DNA of 17,318 bases from Bacteroidales bacterium UBA3623 (GCA_002373715.1 DFLI01000090.1:1-17318), one strand, 5' to 3'. Counted from the stretch's first letter, positions 1 through 7,428 are shown. Made by a program: numbers and translations. Notes: generated by a model not told the origin, from the sequence alone.

Positions 1-547
1 CTATCTTCATCCCGAACATGGGAATTTCGCTTACCAGAAGCAGGCCCAGCACTACGGCCAGCGCCGGCAAGAACCACTGCGTGCCCGCCCAGGTACTGAG
101 CACGGTGCCGGGATGCACCGTTACAAAGTAGCAGAGGGAACCGCAGATGATGGCCGATGTAGGCGTGGCTACGCCCAAAAAATCACTGGTCTGGCGCTCG
201 TCCACGTTGAACTTGGCCAGGCGCAGGGCGCTCATGACGGCCAGGAAAACGGGGATGACTTCCGTCCAGCTGTCCACTCCCTGCAGCTGCATGGTGCCTA
301 TCAGGATAACCGACGGCAGCACGCCGAAGCTTACCATATCGGCCAGGGAATCCAGTTCCTTGCCCATGGGGGAATACGCGTTCAGCAAGCGCGCGGCCAG
401 GCCGTCGCAGAAGTCAAACACAGAGGCTGCCAGCATGGTGAGGAAGGCCAGGTCCGGCCTTCCCTGTAAAGCGAACACCACTCCCACGGTGCCGCAGAGG
501 GCATTCATGGAAGTGATGGTGTTCGGAATGTATTTCTTGATGGTCAT
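1..547 (-). CDS. pssA: CDP-diacylglycerol-serine O-phosphatidyltransferase, 5' part (cut by window edge)
   Basis: Membrane enzyme that joins serine to CDP-diacylglycerol to give phosphatidylserine, the precursor of phosphatidylethanolamine. About 182 residues are visible and the rest lies beyond the left edge. The CDP-alcohol phosphatidyltransferase signature is complete: D45, D48-G49, A52-R53, then after eight residues G62, D66 and D70, so all four metal-binding aspartates are present. Hydrophobic segments follow. The N-terminus (MTIKKYIPNTITSMN) is typical of Bacteroidota PssA rather than PgsA, although pgsA or another CDP-alcohol transferase cannot be fully excluded without the C-terminus. 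The ATG lies directly after the TAA of the upstream secreted peptidase gene with no base between, so translation is probably coupled and both genes share the promoter near 1795-1825. Confidence 0.9.
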   Translation of the reverse strand, partial: MTIKKYIPNTITSMNALCGTVGVVFALQGRPDLAFLTMLAASVFDFCDGLAARLLNAYSPMGKELDSLADMVSFGVLPSVILIGTMQLQGVDSWTEVIPVFLAVMSALRLAKFNVDERQTSDFLGVATPTSAIICGSLCYFVTVHPGTVLSTWAGTQWFLPALAVVLGLLLVSEIPMFGMKI

Positions 548-1756
548 TTACTTAACGCCAATCTTTTTGAGGATTTCCTTGGGAACGGCTTTCTTGTTCA
601 CCAGGATGTTCAGGGTTTTGCCCTTGGCGAATTCCTCGGACATGTACCAGAGGCCCTTGTAGGCACCGGCTTCACCCCAGGAGTTCTTAATCATGTAGTA
701 CTTGGTACCGTTCTGGTCCTTGGCAATACCGTAGAGGTGCATGCCGTGGTCGTCGGTAGAAGTCTTCTCGTCGTAGTACTGCTGGCGGAGTTCTTGGGTA
801 ACCTTGATCTCCTTCACAGCGGGCTTAGCCTCGGGCTTGGGGGCATCGGCCTTGCCAACCCAGCGCTCCTGGTCGGAACCGGCGGCGGGCTTGGCCTGCG
901 TGTCTACCAGGATACCCAGACCGTCACGGGTGAAGCCGGCCTCGGATACGTCTCCGCCCCAGGCCACGGTGTAACCGTTCTCCACGGCGTAGTCCATGAT
1001 GGCCATGAACTCGTCCAGAGGAACGTTCCAGGAGGGGCTGTTGCGCCAGTTATCCTGTACCTCCATCGCAAACTGGGTGTAGAAGGGATGGTGGGTATAA
1101 GAGGTGAAGCCAATATAATCGTCCAGGTTGATGCCCTGAGCGTCGCGATAGCTTTCGGGGGTATAGGTTACACCGTTAACCACGAAGGTTTCCGGAACCT
1201 GGCCCATATAGGCATCCAGGATGCCGTCTACGCCCTTGGGCCAAACCTTGGTGAGCTTGCGGTTGGGGTTCTTTACCACGGCGCTCACATAGCCCTTGAG
1301 GCCGGCGTCCAATTCTCCCTGCACGGGGAGGTCGTAGCCATATTGCATACCGGTGTAGGCCTTTTGGTCAATGAGGCCGTATGCCTTGGCGGTTTCAATC
1401 ACATCACCGAAGTCGGAACCTACGGCAAAGTTAAGGCTGCCGTCCAGGCGTACATACTTGATGGCGCGGTCGTAGTAGGAACGACGTACGATGTACATTT
1501 CGGAGAAATCCGGGTACAGAGCCGGATCTTTGATGCCCTTGGCCTTGATTACCTCGGACTCGAGGAAGGACAGGCCGCTGAAGCACCAGCAGGTACCGCT
1601 GTTGTTCTGGTTCTTGACGGGGGTGATGGGATTTTCCTTCACCACGGTAAAGGTGTAATCCTTAGGGGAAACGGGGGATGCCGGACGAGGCTGCTGGGCC
1701 TGGGCCGTTGCCATGACTGCAACCACTGCGGCAAATGTCAGAATACACTTTTTCAT
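548..1756 (-). CDS. Secreted C1 family cysteine peptidase (aminopeptidase C / bleomycin hydrolase-like)
   Basis: A papain-fold cysteine peptidase of 402 residues. Residues 1-20 form a Sec signal peptide (MKKC, hydrophobic core, AQA cleavage), so the enzyme acts in the periplasm or outside; classical PepC enzymes are cytosolic. The catalytic set is visible: oxyanion Gln50, nucleophile Cys56 in GTCWCFS, His337 in DDHGMHLYG and Asn358 in KNSWGE. The order and spacing match the C1B (bleomycin hydrolase) group, but the protein is shorter than typical ~450-residue members. A Pro/Lys/Ala-rich insert at about 288-316 lies before the His. The start is supported by the signal peptide and by a promoter 38 bases upstream. 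It is followed immediately by pssA; no functional link between the two is obvious. The substrate is unknown. Confidence 0.92.
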   Translation of the reverse strand: MKKCILTFAAVVAVMATAQAQQPRPASPVSPKDYTFTVVKENPITPVKNQNNSGTCWCFSGLSFLESEVIKAKGIKDPALYPDFSEMYIVRRSYYDRAIKYVRLDGSLNFAVGSDFGDVIETAKAYGLIDQKAYTGMQYGYDLPVQGELDAGLKGYVSAVVKNPNRKLTKVWPKGVDGILDAYMGQVPETFVVNGVTYTPESYRDAQGINLDDYIGFTSYTHHPFYTQFAMEVQDNWRNSPSWNVPLDEFMAIMDYAVENGYTVAWGGDVSEAGFTRDGLGILVDTQAKPAAGSDQERWVGKADAPKPEAKPAVKEIKVTQELRQQYYDEKTSTDDHGMHLYGIAKDQNGTKYYMIKNSWGEAGAYKGLWYMSEEFAKGKTLNILVNKKAVPKEILKKIGVK

Positions 1757-1794
1757 AATATCACTTGTTTTGTGTTGGTTTCAGACCGTTCTTA

Positions 1795-1825
1795 CAAATG
1801 TAAAAACAATAAATGTAAAATCCAA
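1795..1825 (-). promoter_or_regulatory. Bacteroidota-type promoter for the C1 peptidase-pssA operon
   Basis: On the minus strand TTG (1825-1823) is followed after 20 bases by TACATTTG (1802-1795), matching the Bacteroidota -33/-7 pattern TTG ... TAnnTTTG. The peptidase ATG is 38 bases further on, leaving a short A/T-rich leader of about 30 bases without a clear Shine-Dalgarno sequence, as is usual in this phylum. A palindromic repeat (1829-1849) lies just upstream of the -33 element. Confidence 0.7.
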
Positions 1826-1826
1826 C

Positions 1827-1852
1827 AGATGGCCGGTCAAGCCGGCCATGAC
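1827..1852 (-). repeat. Dispersed palindromic repeat, copy 1
   Basis: An 8-bp perfect inverted repeat (1829-1836 with 1842-1849, ATGGCCGG/CCGGCCAT) around a 5-base TCAAG loop, flanked by AGAT and GAC. Read on the minus strand it has the same core, CGTCATGGCCGG, loop CTTGA, CCGGCCATCT, as the copy at 12898-12922, so this is a family of repeats and not one isolated hairpin. It lies between the divergent peptidase and lipoprotein promoters. Confidence 0.8.
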
Positions 1853-1870
1853 GAACTGCGCCCACCCTCC

Positions 1871-1921
1871 CGTCATGCCTGGCCCCACCCTCCCCGTCAT
1901 GCCCGGCTTGACCGGGCATCT
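1871..1921 (+). repeat. Dispersed palindromic repeat, copy 2, with a degenerate half-copy
   Basis: An 8-bp perfect stem (1899-1906 with 1912-1919, ATGCCCGG/CCGGGCAT) around CTTGA. It has the same flanks (CGTC before, CTC after) and the same loop as the other copies, with GCC.CGG in place of GGC.CGG in the stem, a compensated change that keeps the pairing. A half-copy beginning CGTCATGCCTGG lies at 1871-1882 just upstream. The right arm ends two bases before the TTG -33 element of the lipoprotein promoter (1923), so insertion of the repeat may have supplied or preserved promoter flanks. Confidence 0.78.
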
Positions 1922-1922
1922 C

Positions 1923-1953
1923 TTGCACGGCACCAAGATATTGTGTAACTTTG
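1923..1953 (+). promoter_or_regulatory. Promoter for the lipoprotein-exonuclease-rlmI operon, close to the ATG
   Basis: TTG (1923-1925), 20 bases, then TAACTTTG (1946-1953), a full Bacteroidota -7 box. The lipoprotein ATG at 1962 is only 8 bases after the box. In this phylum the box is centred about 7 bases before the transcription start, so the predicted mRNA begins within a few bases of the start codon and has almost no leader. Confidence 0.72.
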
Positions 1954-1961
1954 TAGGATAT

Positions 1962-3065
1962 ATGATTAAGCGTTTATTATTAACAGGATTAGCCCTTGCG
2001 GCGCTGGTGGCCTGCAAGCAGACGGGGAGTGCTCCCCGGGAGGCTATCGGCCTGGTACAGAGCATAGTAGAAGATACCACCGGTGTGCGGGAAATAGTGG
2101 CCAAGGCCGGCAGAATAGGGGCCGATGGCTCCATAGCCCTGCTGGGAGAACCGGCCGATGTGGCGCGGCTGGCCGCCAAGTTCCAGGCGGCAGACCGCGT
2201 GGACAATGTGGACGGCCGGGAAAAGCCGGATTCGCTGCGGGACTTTGCCGGAGAAACCATAGATGCTCTGCTGGATGCGTACAACGCTCCTTATTGCCAT
2301 TTTGCCCAGAATGAGTCTTTGGACAGCCTGCGTGAGGTGGCGGTGCGGGGTGCCCTGCATGCCTGGGACACCGTTTGCTACCGCTCGGCAACAGACCATA
2401 GGGCCATCCTGAAGAAAGCATCGGCCAAAATCCTTATCTTTTCTTCTTCCCTGCAAGCAGAGTACGGCGTCTTTGACGTGGATACGCTGCAGCAGCTGCT
2501 GGGAGGTAAGAGCCGCGTGCTCAGCCCGGTGAATGTCCTGCTGGAAGACGCCCTGGCCTCAGGTGCCCAGAACCTGGTGGTGTGGGCCTCCCCGGCCGTG
2601 AAAGAGGCCCGGGTGTGGGAGAAGGCTCTGGCTGCTACCGGCCGCGTAAACGTTACTCTGGCAGCCTATACGCCGGAACAGGCCGTGGATGTGCGCACCC
2701 GTTTCCGCAATGTGTTGCGTCAGTATCAGGTAACCGGCCTGCCGCTGGATGCCCTTATCATAGACGATTATCAGGTGAATCTGCGGCCGCTGGAAACCGA
2801 GCTGGCCCTCATTCGCCTCTGCGGAACGGAAGAAGATACCGTCTTTGACCAGATGCTGGGCCCTCAGTTCCGTTTCCTCAATCCGGCCGATGCCGTTATC
2901 CGGGCCACCTACAACCTTCTTCGCAAGGAGAACCTCTTTGCCCACAAGATTGCCCAGCCCGTTGTGAAATATTACGAGAGTGCAGAATCGGCCTCCGGAG
3001 ATGTTGTATTGGTGGAAGCTGCCGCCTCTTATGTAAAAGATACCTATGTTCCAGAGCTCTATTAG
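1962..3065 (+). CDS. Lipoprotein of unknown function
   Basis: I do not recognise this 367-residue protein. Its N-terminus is a clear lipoprotein signal: MIKR, a hydrophobic core, and the lipobox LVAC with Cys18 as the lipidation site, so it is anchored in the inner or outer membrane. The mature part has no membrane segments. Residues ~20-135 and ~150-365 look like alternating alpha/beta regions (for example KILIFSSSL near 150 and NLVVWASPA near 205), loosely like periplasmic ligand-binding folds, but no specific family motif is visible. The start at 1962 is chosen because it gives the signal peptide and follows a promoter; the frame stays open upstream to 1713, but that extension runs through intergenic repeats. 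The stop overlaps the next gene by 20 bases, implying co-translation with an exonuclease and a rRNA methyltransferase. Confidence 0.85.
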   Translation: MIKRLLLTGLALAALVACKQTGSAPREAIGLVQSIVEDTTGVREIVAKAGRIGADGSIALLGEPADVARLAAKFQAADRVDNVDGREKPDSLRDFAGETIDALLDAYNAPYCHFAQNESLDSLREVAVRGALHAWDTVCYRSATDHRAILKKASAKILIFSSSLQAEYGVFDVDTLQQLLGGKSRVLSPVNVLLEDALASGAQNLVVWASPAVKEARVWEKALAATGRVNVTLAAYTPEQAVDVRTRFRNVLRQYQVTGLPLDALIIDDYQVNLRPLETELALIRLCGTEEDTVFDQMLGPQFRFLNPADAVIRATYNLLRKENLFAHKIAQPVVKYYESAESASGDVVLVEAAASYVKDTYVPELY

Positions 3066-3660
3066 TCCCGAAGAGATTGCCGCCCTGGAGCTGGCTTCGT
3101 TCCCGGGAGAGATTGTGGTGATAGACGCCGAAGACGAGGCGTACGAGAAAGCCATCCGCTATCTGAAGCGGCTGAAGGTGCTGGGTTTTGACACCGAAAC
3201 GCGCCCCACTTTCTCGCCGGACCAGCATTCCAGCGGAACAGCCCTGCTGCAGCTTTCCGGCGGCGGTAAGGCATACCTGTTCCGCCTGAAGAAATGCGGC
3301 CTGCCGCGTTCCCTGGCCTCCATTCTGGCCAATCCGGACATTGTGAAAGTAGGGGCCGCCACCATGGACGATATCCGTGGCCTGCAAAGAATTACTCACT
3401 TTGTTCCCAAGGGTTTTGTAGACCTGCAGAATCACGTGTGGGAATATGGCATAAGGGATAAATCCGTAAAGAAAATGGCCGCCATCATTCTGGGCGTGAA
3501 AATCTCCAAAGCCCAGCAGCTGAGTAACTGGGAGGCCGAAAAGCTGTCCGAGAGCCAGCAGAAATATGCCGCCACAGACGCCTGGGTGTGCCGCGAAATG
3601 TACCTCAAGCTCCAGGCTTCCGAAAAGAACCCTCTTACCCCCGAGCAGAAGAATGGATAA
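3046..3660 (+). CDS. DEDDy-type 3'-5' exonuclease (RNase D / WRN exonuclease-like domain)
   Basis: A stand-alone 204-residue 3'-5' exonuclease domain of the DnaQ-like superfamily, presumably trimming RNA or single-stranded DNA in the cytoplasm. The motifs are in order: Exo I FDTET (D49, E51), Exo II MDDIRGL (D108 or D109), and Exo III YAATDAW (Y174, D178), which makes it the DEDDy subclass. Residues 140-165 (KKMAAIILGVKISKAQQLSNW) resemble the region before Exo III in the RNase D and WRN family. It lacks the HRDC domains of full RNase D, so "rnd" would be an over-call. The ATG lies inside the upstream lipoprotein gene (20-base overlap), and its own stop overlaps rlmI by 8 bases. The pairing with a rRNA methyltransferase suggests, but does not show, a role in RNA processing. 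Confidence 0.9.
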   Translation: MFQSSISPEEIAALELASFPGEIVVIDAEDEAYEKAIRYLKRLKVLGFDTETRPTFSPDQHSSGTALLQLSGGGKAYLFRLKKCGLPRSLASILANPDIVKVGAATMDDIRGLQRITHFVPKGFVDLQNHVWEYGIRDKSVKKMAAIILGVKISKAQQLSNWEAEKLSESQQKYAATDAWVCREMYLKLQASEKNPLTPEQKNG

Positions 3661-4846
3661 GATTATCTTGAAACCCCACCGGGAGGAATCCCTCCTGCGT
3701 TTTCACCCCTGGGTGTTCTCCGGGGCTGTGGCCCAGATGGTAGGGCATCCCGCCGAGGGAGACCTGGTGAGCGTGTGTTCGGCCGATGGCAAACTCCTCT
3801 GCTGCGGCCATTACCAGATTGGCTCCATTGCCGTGCGGGTGCTCAGCTTTGACGAGGACCCTACGCAGCCGGATTTCTGGTCCCGGATGCTGCAGAGGGC
3901 CTATAAACTGCGCGAAGCCTATGGCCTCACTGCCAGTGAGAAGACCAATTGCTACCGCCTGGTACACGGAGAGGGAGACGGCCTTCCGGGCCTTATCATA
4001 GACTATTACAACGGCGTATGCGTGCTTCAGGCCCATTCCGTGGGCATGTTCCGCGCCAAGGCCGCCATTGCAGATGCCCTGCAGCAGGTGTACGGCCCGG
4101 CCCTCAAAGCCGTGTACGACAAAAGCTCCGGCACCGCGCCCTTCAAGGCCGGACTGGAACTGATAGACGGCTATTTATATAAGGCTCCCGGCTTTGAGGC
4201 CGATGAACTGGCCGTGCTGGAAAACGGCAACCGGTTCCTGGTGAACTGGTGCGAAGGCCAGAAGACGGGCTTCTTCCTGGACCAGCGGGAAAACCGCTTC
4301 CGGGTGGGCCAGCTGGCCAAGGGTCGCCGGGTTTTGAACCTTTTCTGCTACACCGGCGGTTTCTCCATCTACGCCCTGGCCGGCGGCGCCATCCACGTAG
4401 ATTCCGTGGACAGCTCCAAGCGCGCCATGGACATGGTAGACCGCAATGTGGCCCTGAACGGCTTTACGCCGGAGCAGCACACCTCTTACTGCACAGACGC
4501 CATTGAGTTTGTGAAGAACGTGCCGGACGGCGCGTACGACCTCATGATAGTGGATCCGCCGGCATTTGCCAAACACCGCGGAGCGCTCAAGAATGCGTTA
4601 AGAGCTTACCAGCGCCTGAACGCCGCTGCCATCGCCAAGGTGGCCCCCGGCGGCTTTGTGTTCACCTTCTCCTGCTCGCAGGTAGTAGACAAGGAAGCCT
4701 TTGCCCTGGCCGTGTTCTCCGCCGCCGCAGAAACCGGCCGCAGCGTGCGCATCCTGGACCGCCTGAACCAGCCCGCAGACCATTCTGTGAACATCTATCA
4801 CCCCGAAGGCGAATATCTCAAGGGACTCCTCCTGTACGTGGAGTAG
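3653..4846 (+). CDS. rlmI: RlmI-family 23S rRNA (cytosine-C5) methyltransferase
   Basis: Class I SAM-dependent methyltransferase of 397 residues, nearly the length of E. coli RlmI (396), which methylates C1962 of 23S rRNA. An N-terminal PUA-like RNA-binding region covers ~1-75. Then come GEGDGLPGLIIDYY (106-119), the GQKTGFFLDQR block (202-212), the SAM-binding loop VLNLFCYTGGFS (227-238), motif IV DPPAF (301-305) and the catalytic SCSQ (340-343, Cys341). The start at 3653 gives the family N-terminus MDKIILKPHREES and overlaps the exonuclease stop by 8 bases; the longer open frame from 3566 lies within the exonuclease gene and adds no conserved residues. The TAG stop directly abuts the opposing stop of the MMPL gene with no intergenic base. 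Confidence 0.93.
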   Translation: MDKIILKPHREESLLRFHPWVFSGAVAQMVGHPAEGDLVSVCSADGKLLCCGHYQIGSIAVRVLSFDEDPTQPDFWSRMLQRAYKLREAYGLTASEKTNCYRLVHGEGDGLPGLIIDYYNGVCVLQAHSVGMFRAKAAIADALQQVYGPALKAVYDKSSGTAPFKAGLELIDGYLYKAPGFEADELAVLENGNRFLVNWCEGQKTGFFLDQRENRFRVGQLAKGRRVLNLFCYTGGFSIYALAGGAIHVDSVDSSKRAMDMVDRNVALNGFTPEQHTSYCTDAIEFVKNVPDGAYDLMIVDPPAFAKHRGALKNALRAYQRLNAAAIAKVAPGGFVFTFSCSQVVDKEAFALAVFSAAAETGRSVRILDRLNQPADHSVNIYHPEGEYLKGLLLYVE

Positions 4847-7210
4847 TTAGCGGGAGAAACGCCGCGCCAAATAGCGATACAGCAGGGGAAGCAGCGAATA
4901 AGTGATAAGGATGGTAGCGCTCATGCCAATGAGTGAGCACACTCCTATGGACCGGATGGCCGGATGCACGGCAAACAGCAGCGAAATCATCACCACATAT
5001 AGCGCAAAGGCAGAGAAGAAAATGGCCGTCTTGTGCTGCCCCAGCAGTTCCGAGGAAGTCCCCGCCAGCAATCCCTGCATCACAAAGATGCTATAGTCCA
5101 CCCCAATTCCGAAGATGAAGGTGGAGAGCACAATGTTAATCAGATTGAACTCCAGGCCGAAAATGGCCATAATGCCTTGCACTACGTACCAGCTTAGCGT
5201 CATGGGCATAAAGGCCAGCAGGGCTACCCAGAACTTGCGGAAACTGAGAAGCAGCACCACCAGCACAAAGAGGGAGGAAAGCAGCAGGACGGCGTTAAAG
5301 TCCCGGTGCGTGAGTTCCACCAGATTTCCCGTATAATAAATAGGGTCCACCACCACGGCGTGCGGAACGGCCGCCAGGGCATCGTCCACGGCCTTTTGTT
5401 TGGTAGGCTCCATGAGAACGGGGCTGAAAACCAAATACCGGCCCCCGGAATACTCTACATAGTTGGAAAGCAGGCCGTCGGGCACAATGCCGGCCTCGTA
5501 CAAAGAAGCAGGCTCATAGGAAGCGTCCAGCAGCCCTTCAAAAGGAGCAAAAAGAGAAGCATCCAGCCCCACTTTTCGGGCCGATTTAGCAATGGCATTA
5601 AGGGCCGATGCTTTCTTCTCAGGCGTCCAGAAGGCGTTCCAGGCCGCGATGCGTGCGGCCTGCTCCGTCTCCGGGATAAGGAGCACGGAGGCCAGGTCGG
5701 AAGCCTTGGTGGCGGTGCCATCGGCCAGCAGAGAATCGATGCTGCGGTGCAGCAGGGCATGGTTTTCCAGGGCTTCGTCCAGGGTGGCGCCGGCGGCGGC
5801 ATAGTAGCGCTGCTGCAAGCCGTCCTGGTTCTGAGCAGCATACCGTTCGCGCGCTGCAATGGTGGAAGGGCTCTCGTAATTGAGATTCCTCAGATTGCTG
5901 TCAAACTGCACGCGCGGGGCAAACAGCAGGCTCACCACAATGACAATGCACAGGGCGCCGATAAACCAGGGATTGCGGTCCAGAGGAGCGTCGTTCACCT
6001 TATTGACCAGGCGAAGGGCCTTCTGGGAGAAGCGGCGGTCTCCGTCTTTGAGCAGATGCGGCAGGAATACCAGGGTAAAGAAAGTGCTGCCCACCAGTGC
6101 CAGGGAGGCGAACAGGCCAAAGTCCTGCAGGAGGGAACTCTTGGTGAAAAGCAGGCCCACGAAGGCGCCCACGGTGGTAAGGCAGCCCAGGCACACCGGC
6201 CGGGCCTCTTCCCGCAGAAGGCGCTCTATGTCTCCCACATAACGGTGATGGATGAGGATGTGCAGGCAGTAGCTGATGGCTACGCCCAGCACCACGGCGC
6301 AAATGCCAAAGGCCATGAGAGACATGCTGCCCTTAACCAGATAAAGCACAGCCAGCGCAAAGGCGGTTCCGTAGCCCACCGGCAGCAGGTTCTGCCACAG
6401 CACGTTAAAGCTTCTGAAGCTGATGCAAAGCACCAGCAGGATAATAATAAAGGACAGGCCGATGGTGACAAGTAAATCACCCTTGATGGTGCTGGCATTG
6501 TCCACCGAAGTGACGGGAGCGCCGTGCACCAGCACTTCCAGGCCGCTGTCGGCAATCTGTTCTTTGATATGGTTCACCAGTTCCAGGCTGGCCTGGGAGT
6601 TCTGGTAGGAGAAACTGGGGGAGAGGAAGGCCAGAAGGGTGCTGCCGTCGGCGCTGTACAGGTGGCCGTCTTTTACTTTGAATCCACCGCCCAGGCCCTC
6701 CAGGGGCAGGATGCGACTGCGCAAATCCAGTGGATCCAGCGTTATCATCTGGGTGTCCCGGCCCGTTTCATCGGCCATCAAAAGCTCGTAGTTGCGGGCC
6801 ATGGTTTCGTCGGCCTCAAAGATGGCCTCTTCAAAGGCGGGGTAGGCGCTTTCCGGCACGAAGGAAGGCAGGTGCGTCATGGCAAAATCCAGCGCTTCCA
6901 GCACCAAACTGCCGTCCAGTTTGTAGAGGGAATTGGCTATGGTGGAGTCCCGCTCCAGCAGGCCTTCCATGAAGGCGTCCACCTCTGAGGGCGTGGCGGA
7001 AGGAAACTGCAGGAAGATTTTGTCCTTAACCTTTAAGGAATTGAAAGCCAGGCTGCTTTCGCTGTCCTGCGCCCCGGGCACCAGTTTGGAGATATCCTCC
7101 TCGTAGTGCATCTGCAGGGCAAAAAACAGAAAAACTGCACTGCTGACTATCATCAGCGAGTACAGCAACCCCTTGTGACAGGAAAAGTATTTGTACAGCC
7201 TTACGAACAT
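4847..7210 (-). CDS. MMPL/RND-superfamily lipid exporter
   Basis: Inner-membrane transporter of 787 residues with RND duplicated architecture: TM1 at ~14-33, a large periplasmic domain (~34-245), a helix bundle (~246-386), a helix at ~414-431, a second periplasmic domain (~432-638) and a last bundle (~639-779). Proteins of this type move lipids or lipid-linked products across the inner membrane, driven by protons. In the second half the TM4-like motif GIGVDYSIF carries the Asp-Tyr pair (D705, Y706) used by MmpL-type pumps. The matching first-half motif reads GVAISYCLHI, with Ser313 in the Asp position, so only one half seems to keep the proton-relay acid. The start overlaps the ACP gene by 10 bases, and the operon (acyltransferase, ACP, exporter) points to an acylated lipid cargo. 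The cargo itself is unknown. Confidence 0.9.
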   Translation of the reverse strand: MFVRLYKYFSCHKGLLYSLMIVSSAVFLFFALQMHYEEDISKLVPGAQDSESSLAFNSLKVKDKIFLQFPSATPSEVDAFMEGLLERDSTIANSLYKLDGSLVLEALDFAMTHLPSFVPESAYPAFEEAIFEADETMARNYELLMADETGRDTQMITLDPLDLRSRILPLEGLGGGFKVKDGHLYSADGSTLLAFLSPSFSYQNSQASLELVNHIKEQIADSGLEVLVHGAPVTSVDNASTIKGDLLVTIGLSFIIILLVLCISFRSFNVLWQNLLPVGYGTAFALAVLYLVKGSMSLMAFGICAVVLGVAISYCLHILIHHRYVGDIERLLREEARPVCLGCLTTVGAFVGLLFTKSSLLQDFGLFASLALVGSTFFTLVFLPHLLKDGDRRFSQKALRLVNKVNDAPLDRNPWFIGALCIVIVVSLLFAPRVQFDSNLRNLNYESPSTIAARERYAAQNQDGLQQRYYAAAGATLDEALENHALLHRSIDSLLADGTATKASDLASVLLIPETEQAARIAAWNAFWTPEKKASALNAIAKSARKVGLDASLFAPFEGLLDASYEPASLYEAGIVPDGLLSNYVEYSGGRYLVFSPVLMEPTKQKAVDDALAAVPHAVVVDPIYYTGNLVELTHRDFNAVLLLSSLFVLVVLLLSFRKFWVALLAFMPMTLSWYVVQGIMAIFGLEFNLINIVLSTFIFGIGVDYSIFVMQGLLAGTSSELLGQHKTAIFFSAFALYVVMISLLFAVHPAIRSIGVCSLIGMSATILITYSLLPLLYRYLARRFSR

Positions 7211-7428
7211 TGTTCAATGTACTCGTACAGCTGGGCAAAGGTGGCAATGTGGCTCACGTCCGTACCCTTCACCGTGCAACCGGTAACGTCGTGCACCACG
7301 GAAATGAGGTCCAGCAGGCTCAGGCTGTCCAGTTCCAGGGTGTCTTTCACGGAGGCATCGGGGGTGATGTCGTTTACATCAATTTCAAATTCTTCGGCAA
7401 TGGCCGCGTTCAGCTGTTCAATATTCAT
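7201..7428 (-). CDS. Acyl carrier protein (dedicated, operon-borne)
   Basis: A 75-residue acidic carrier protein. The phosphopantetheine attachment motif is LELDSLSLLDL, with Ser35 in DSL as the modified residue, in the usual place in a four-helix ACP. It differs from housekeeping AcpP in having Cys at 51 and 74 (CTVK and the C-terminal QCS), and it sits away from fabF/fabD-type genes, so it is probably a specialised ACP. The ATG overlaps the upstream acyltransferase stop as ATGA, and its 3' end overlaps the exporter gene by 10 bases; all three are surely co-translated. No ketosynthase, dehydratase or phosphopantetheinyl transferase lies in the window, so the acyl chain must come from elsewhere. 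Confidence 0.93.
   Translation of the reverse strand: MNIEQLNAAIAEEFEIDVNDITPDASVKDTLELDSLSLLDLISVVHDVTGCTVKGTDVSHIATFAQLYEYIEQCS

Noticed and set aside
1827..1921. CRISPR array or tRNA-like element
   Set aside because: Only two full copies in opposite orientation with unequal spacing, and no cas genes or tRNA fold; a REP-like repeat family fits better.
737..1948. 403-codon open frame on the plus strand
   Set aside because: It is antisense to the C1 peptidase, Gly/Val/His-rich without domain signs, and runs through the repeat region; a high-GC shadow frame.
1713..1961. Upstream extension of the lipoprotein frame to an ATG at 1713
   Set aside because: It would run back into the divergent peptidase gene and across the palindromic repeats and promoter, and would bury the signal peptide inside the protein.
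3566..3652. Longer rlmI start at 3566
   Set aside because: The added 29 residues lie inside the exonuclease gene and do not look like RlmI, while MDKIILKPHREES at 3653 does.
5306..6475. 389-codon open frame on the plus strand
   Set aside because: It is antisense to the MMPL gene, Gln/His/Gly-rich and without recognisable motifs.
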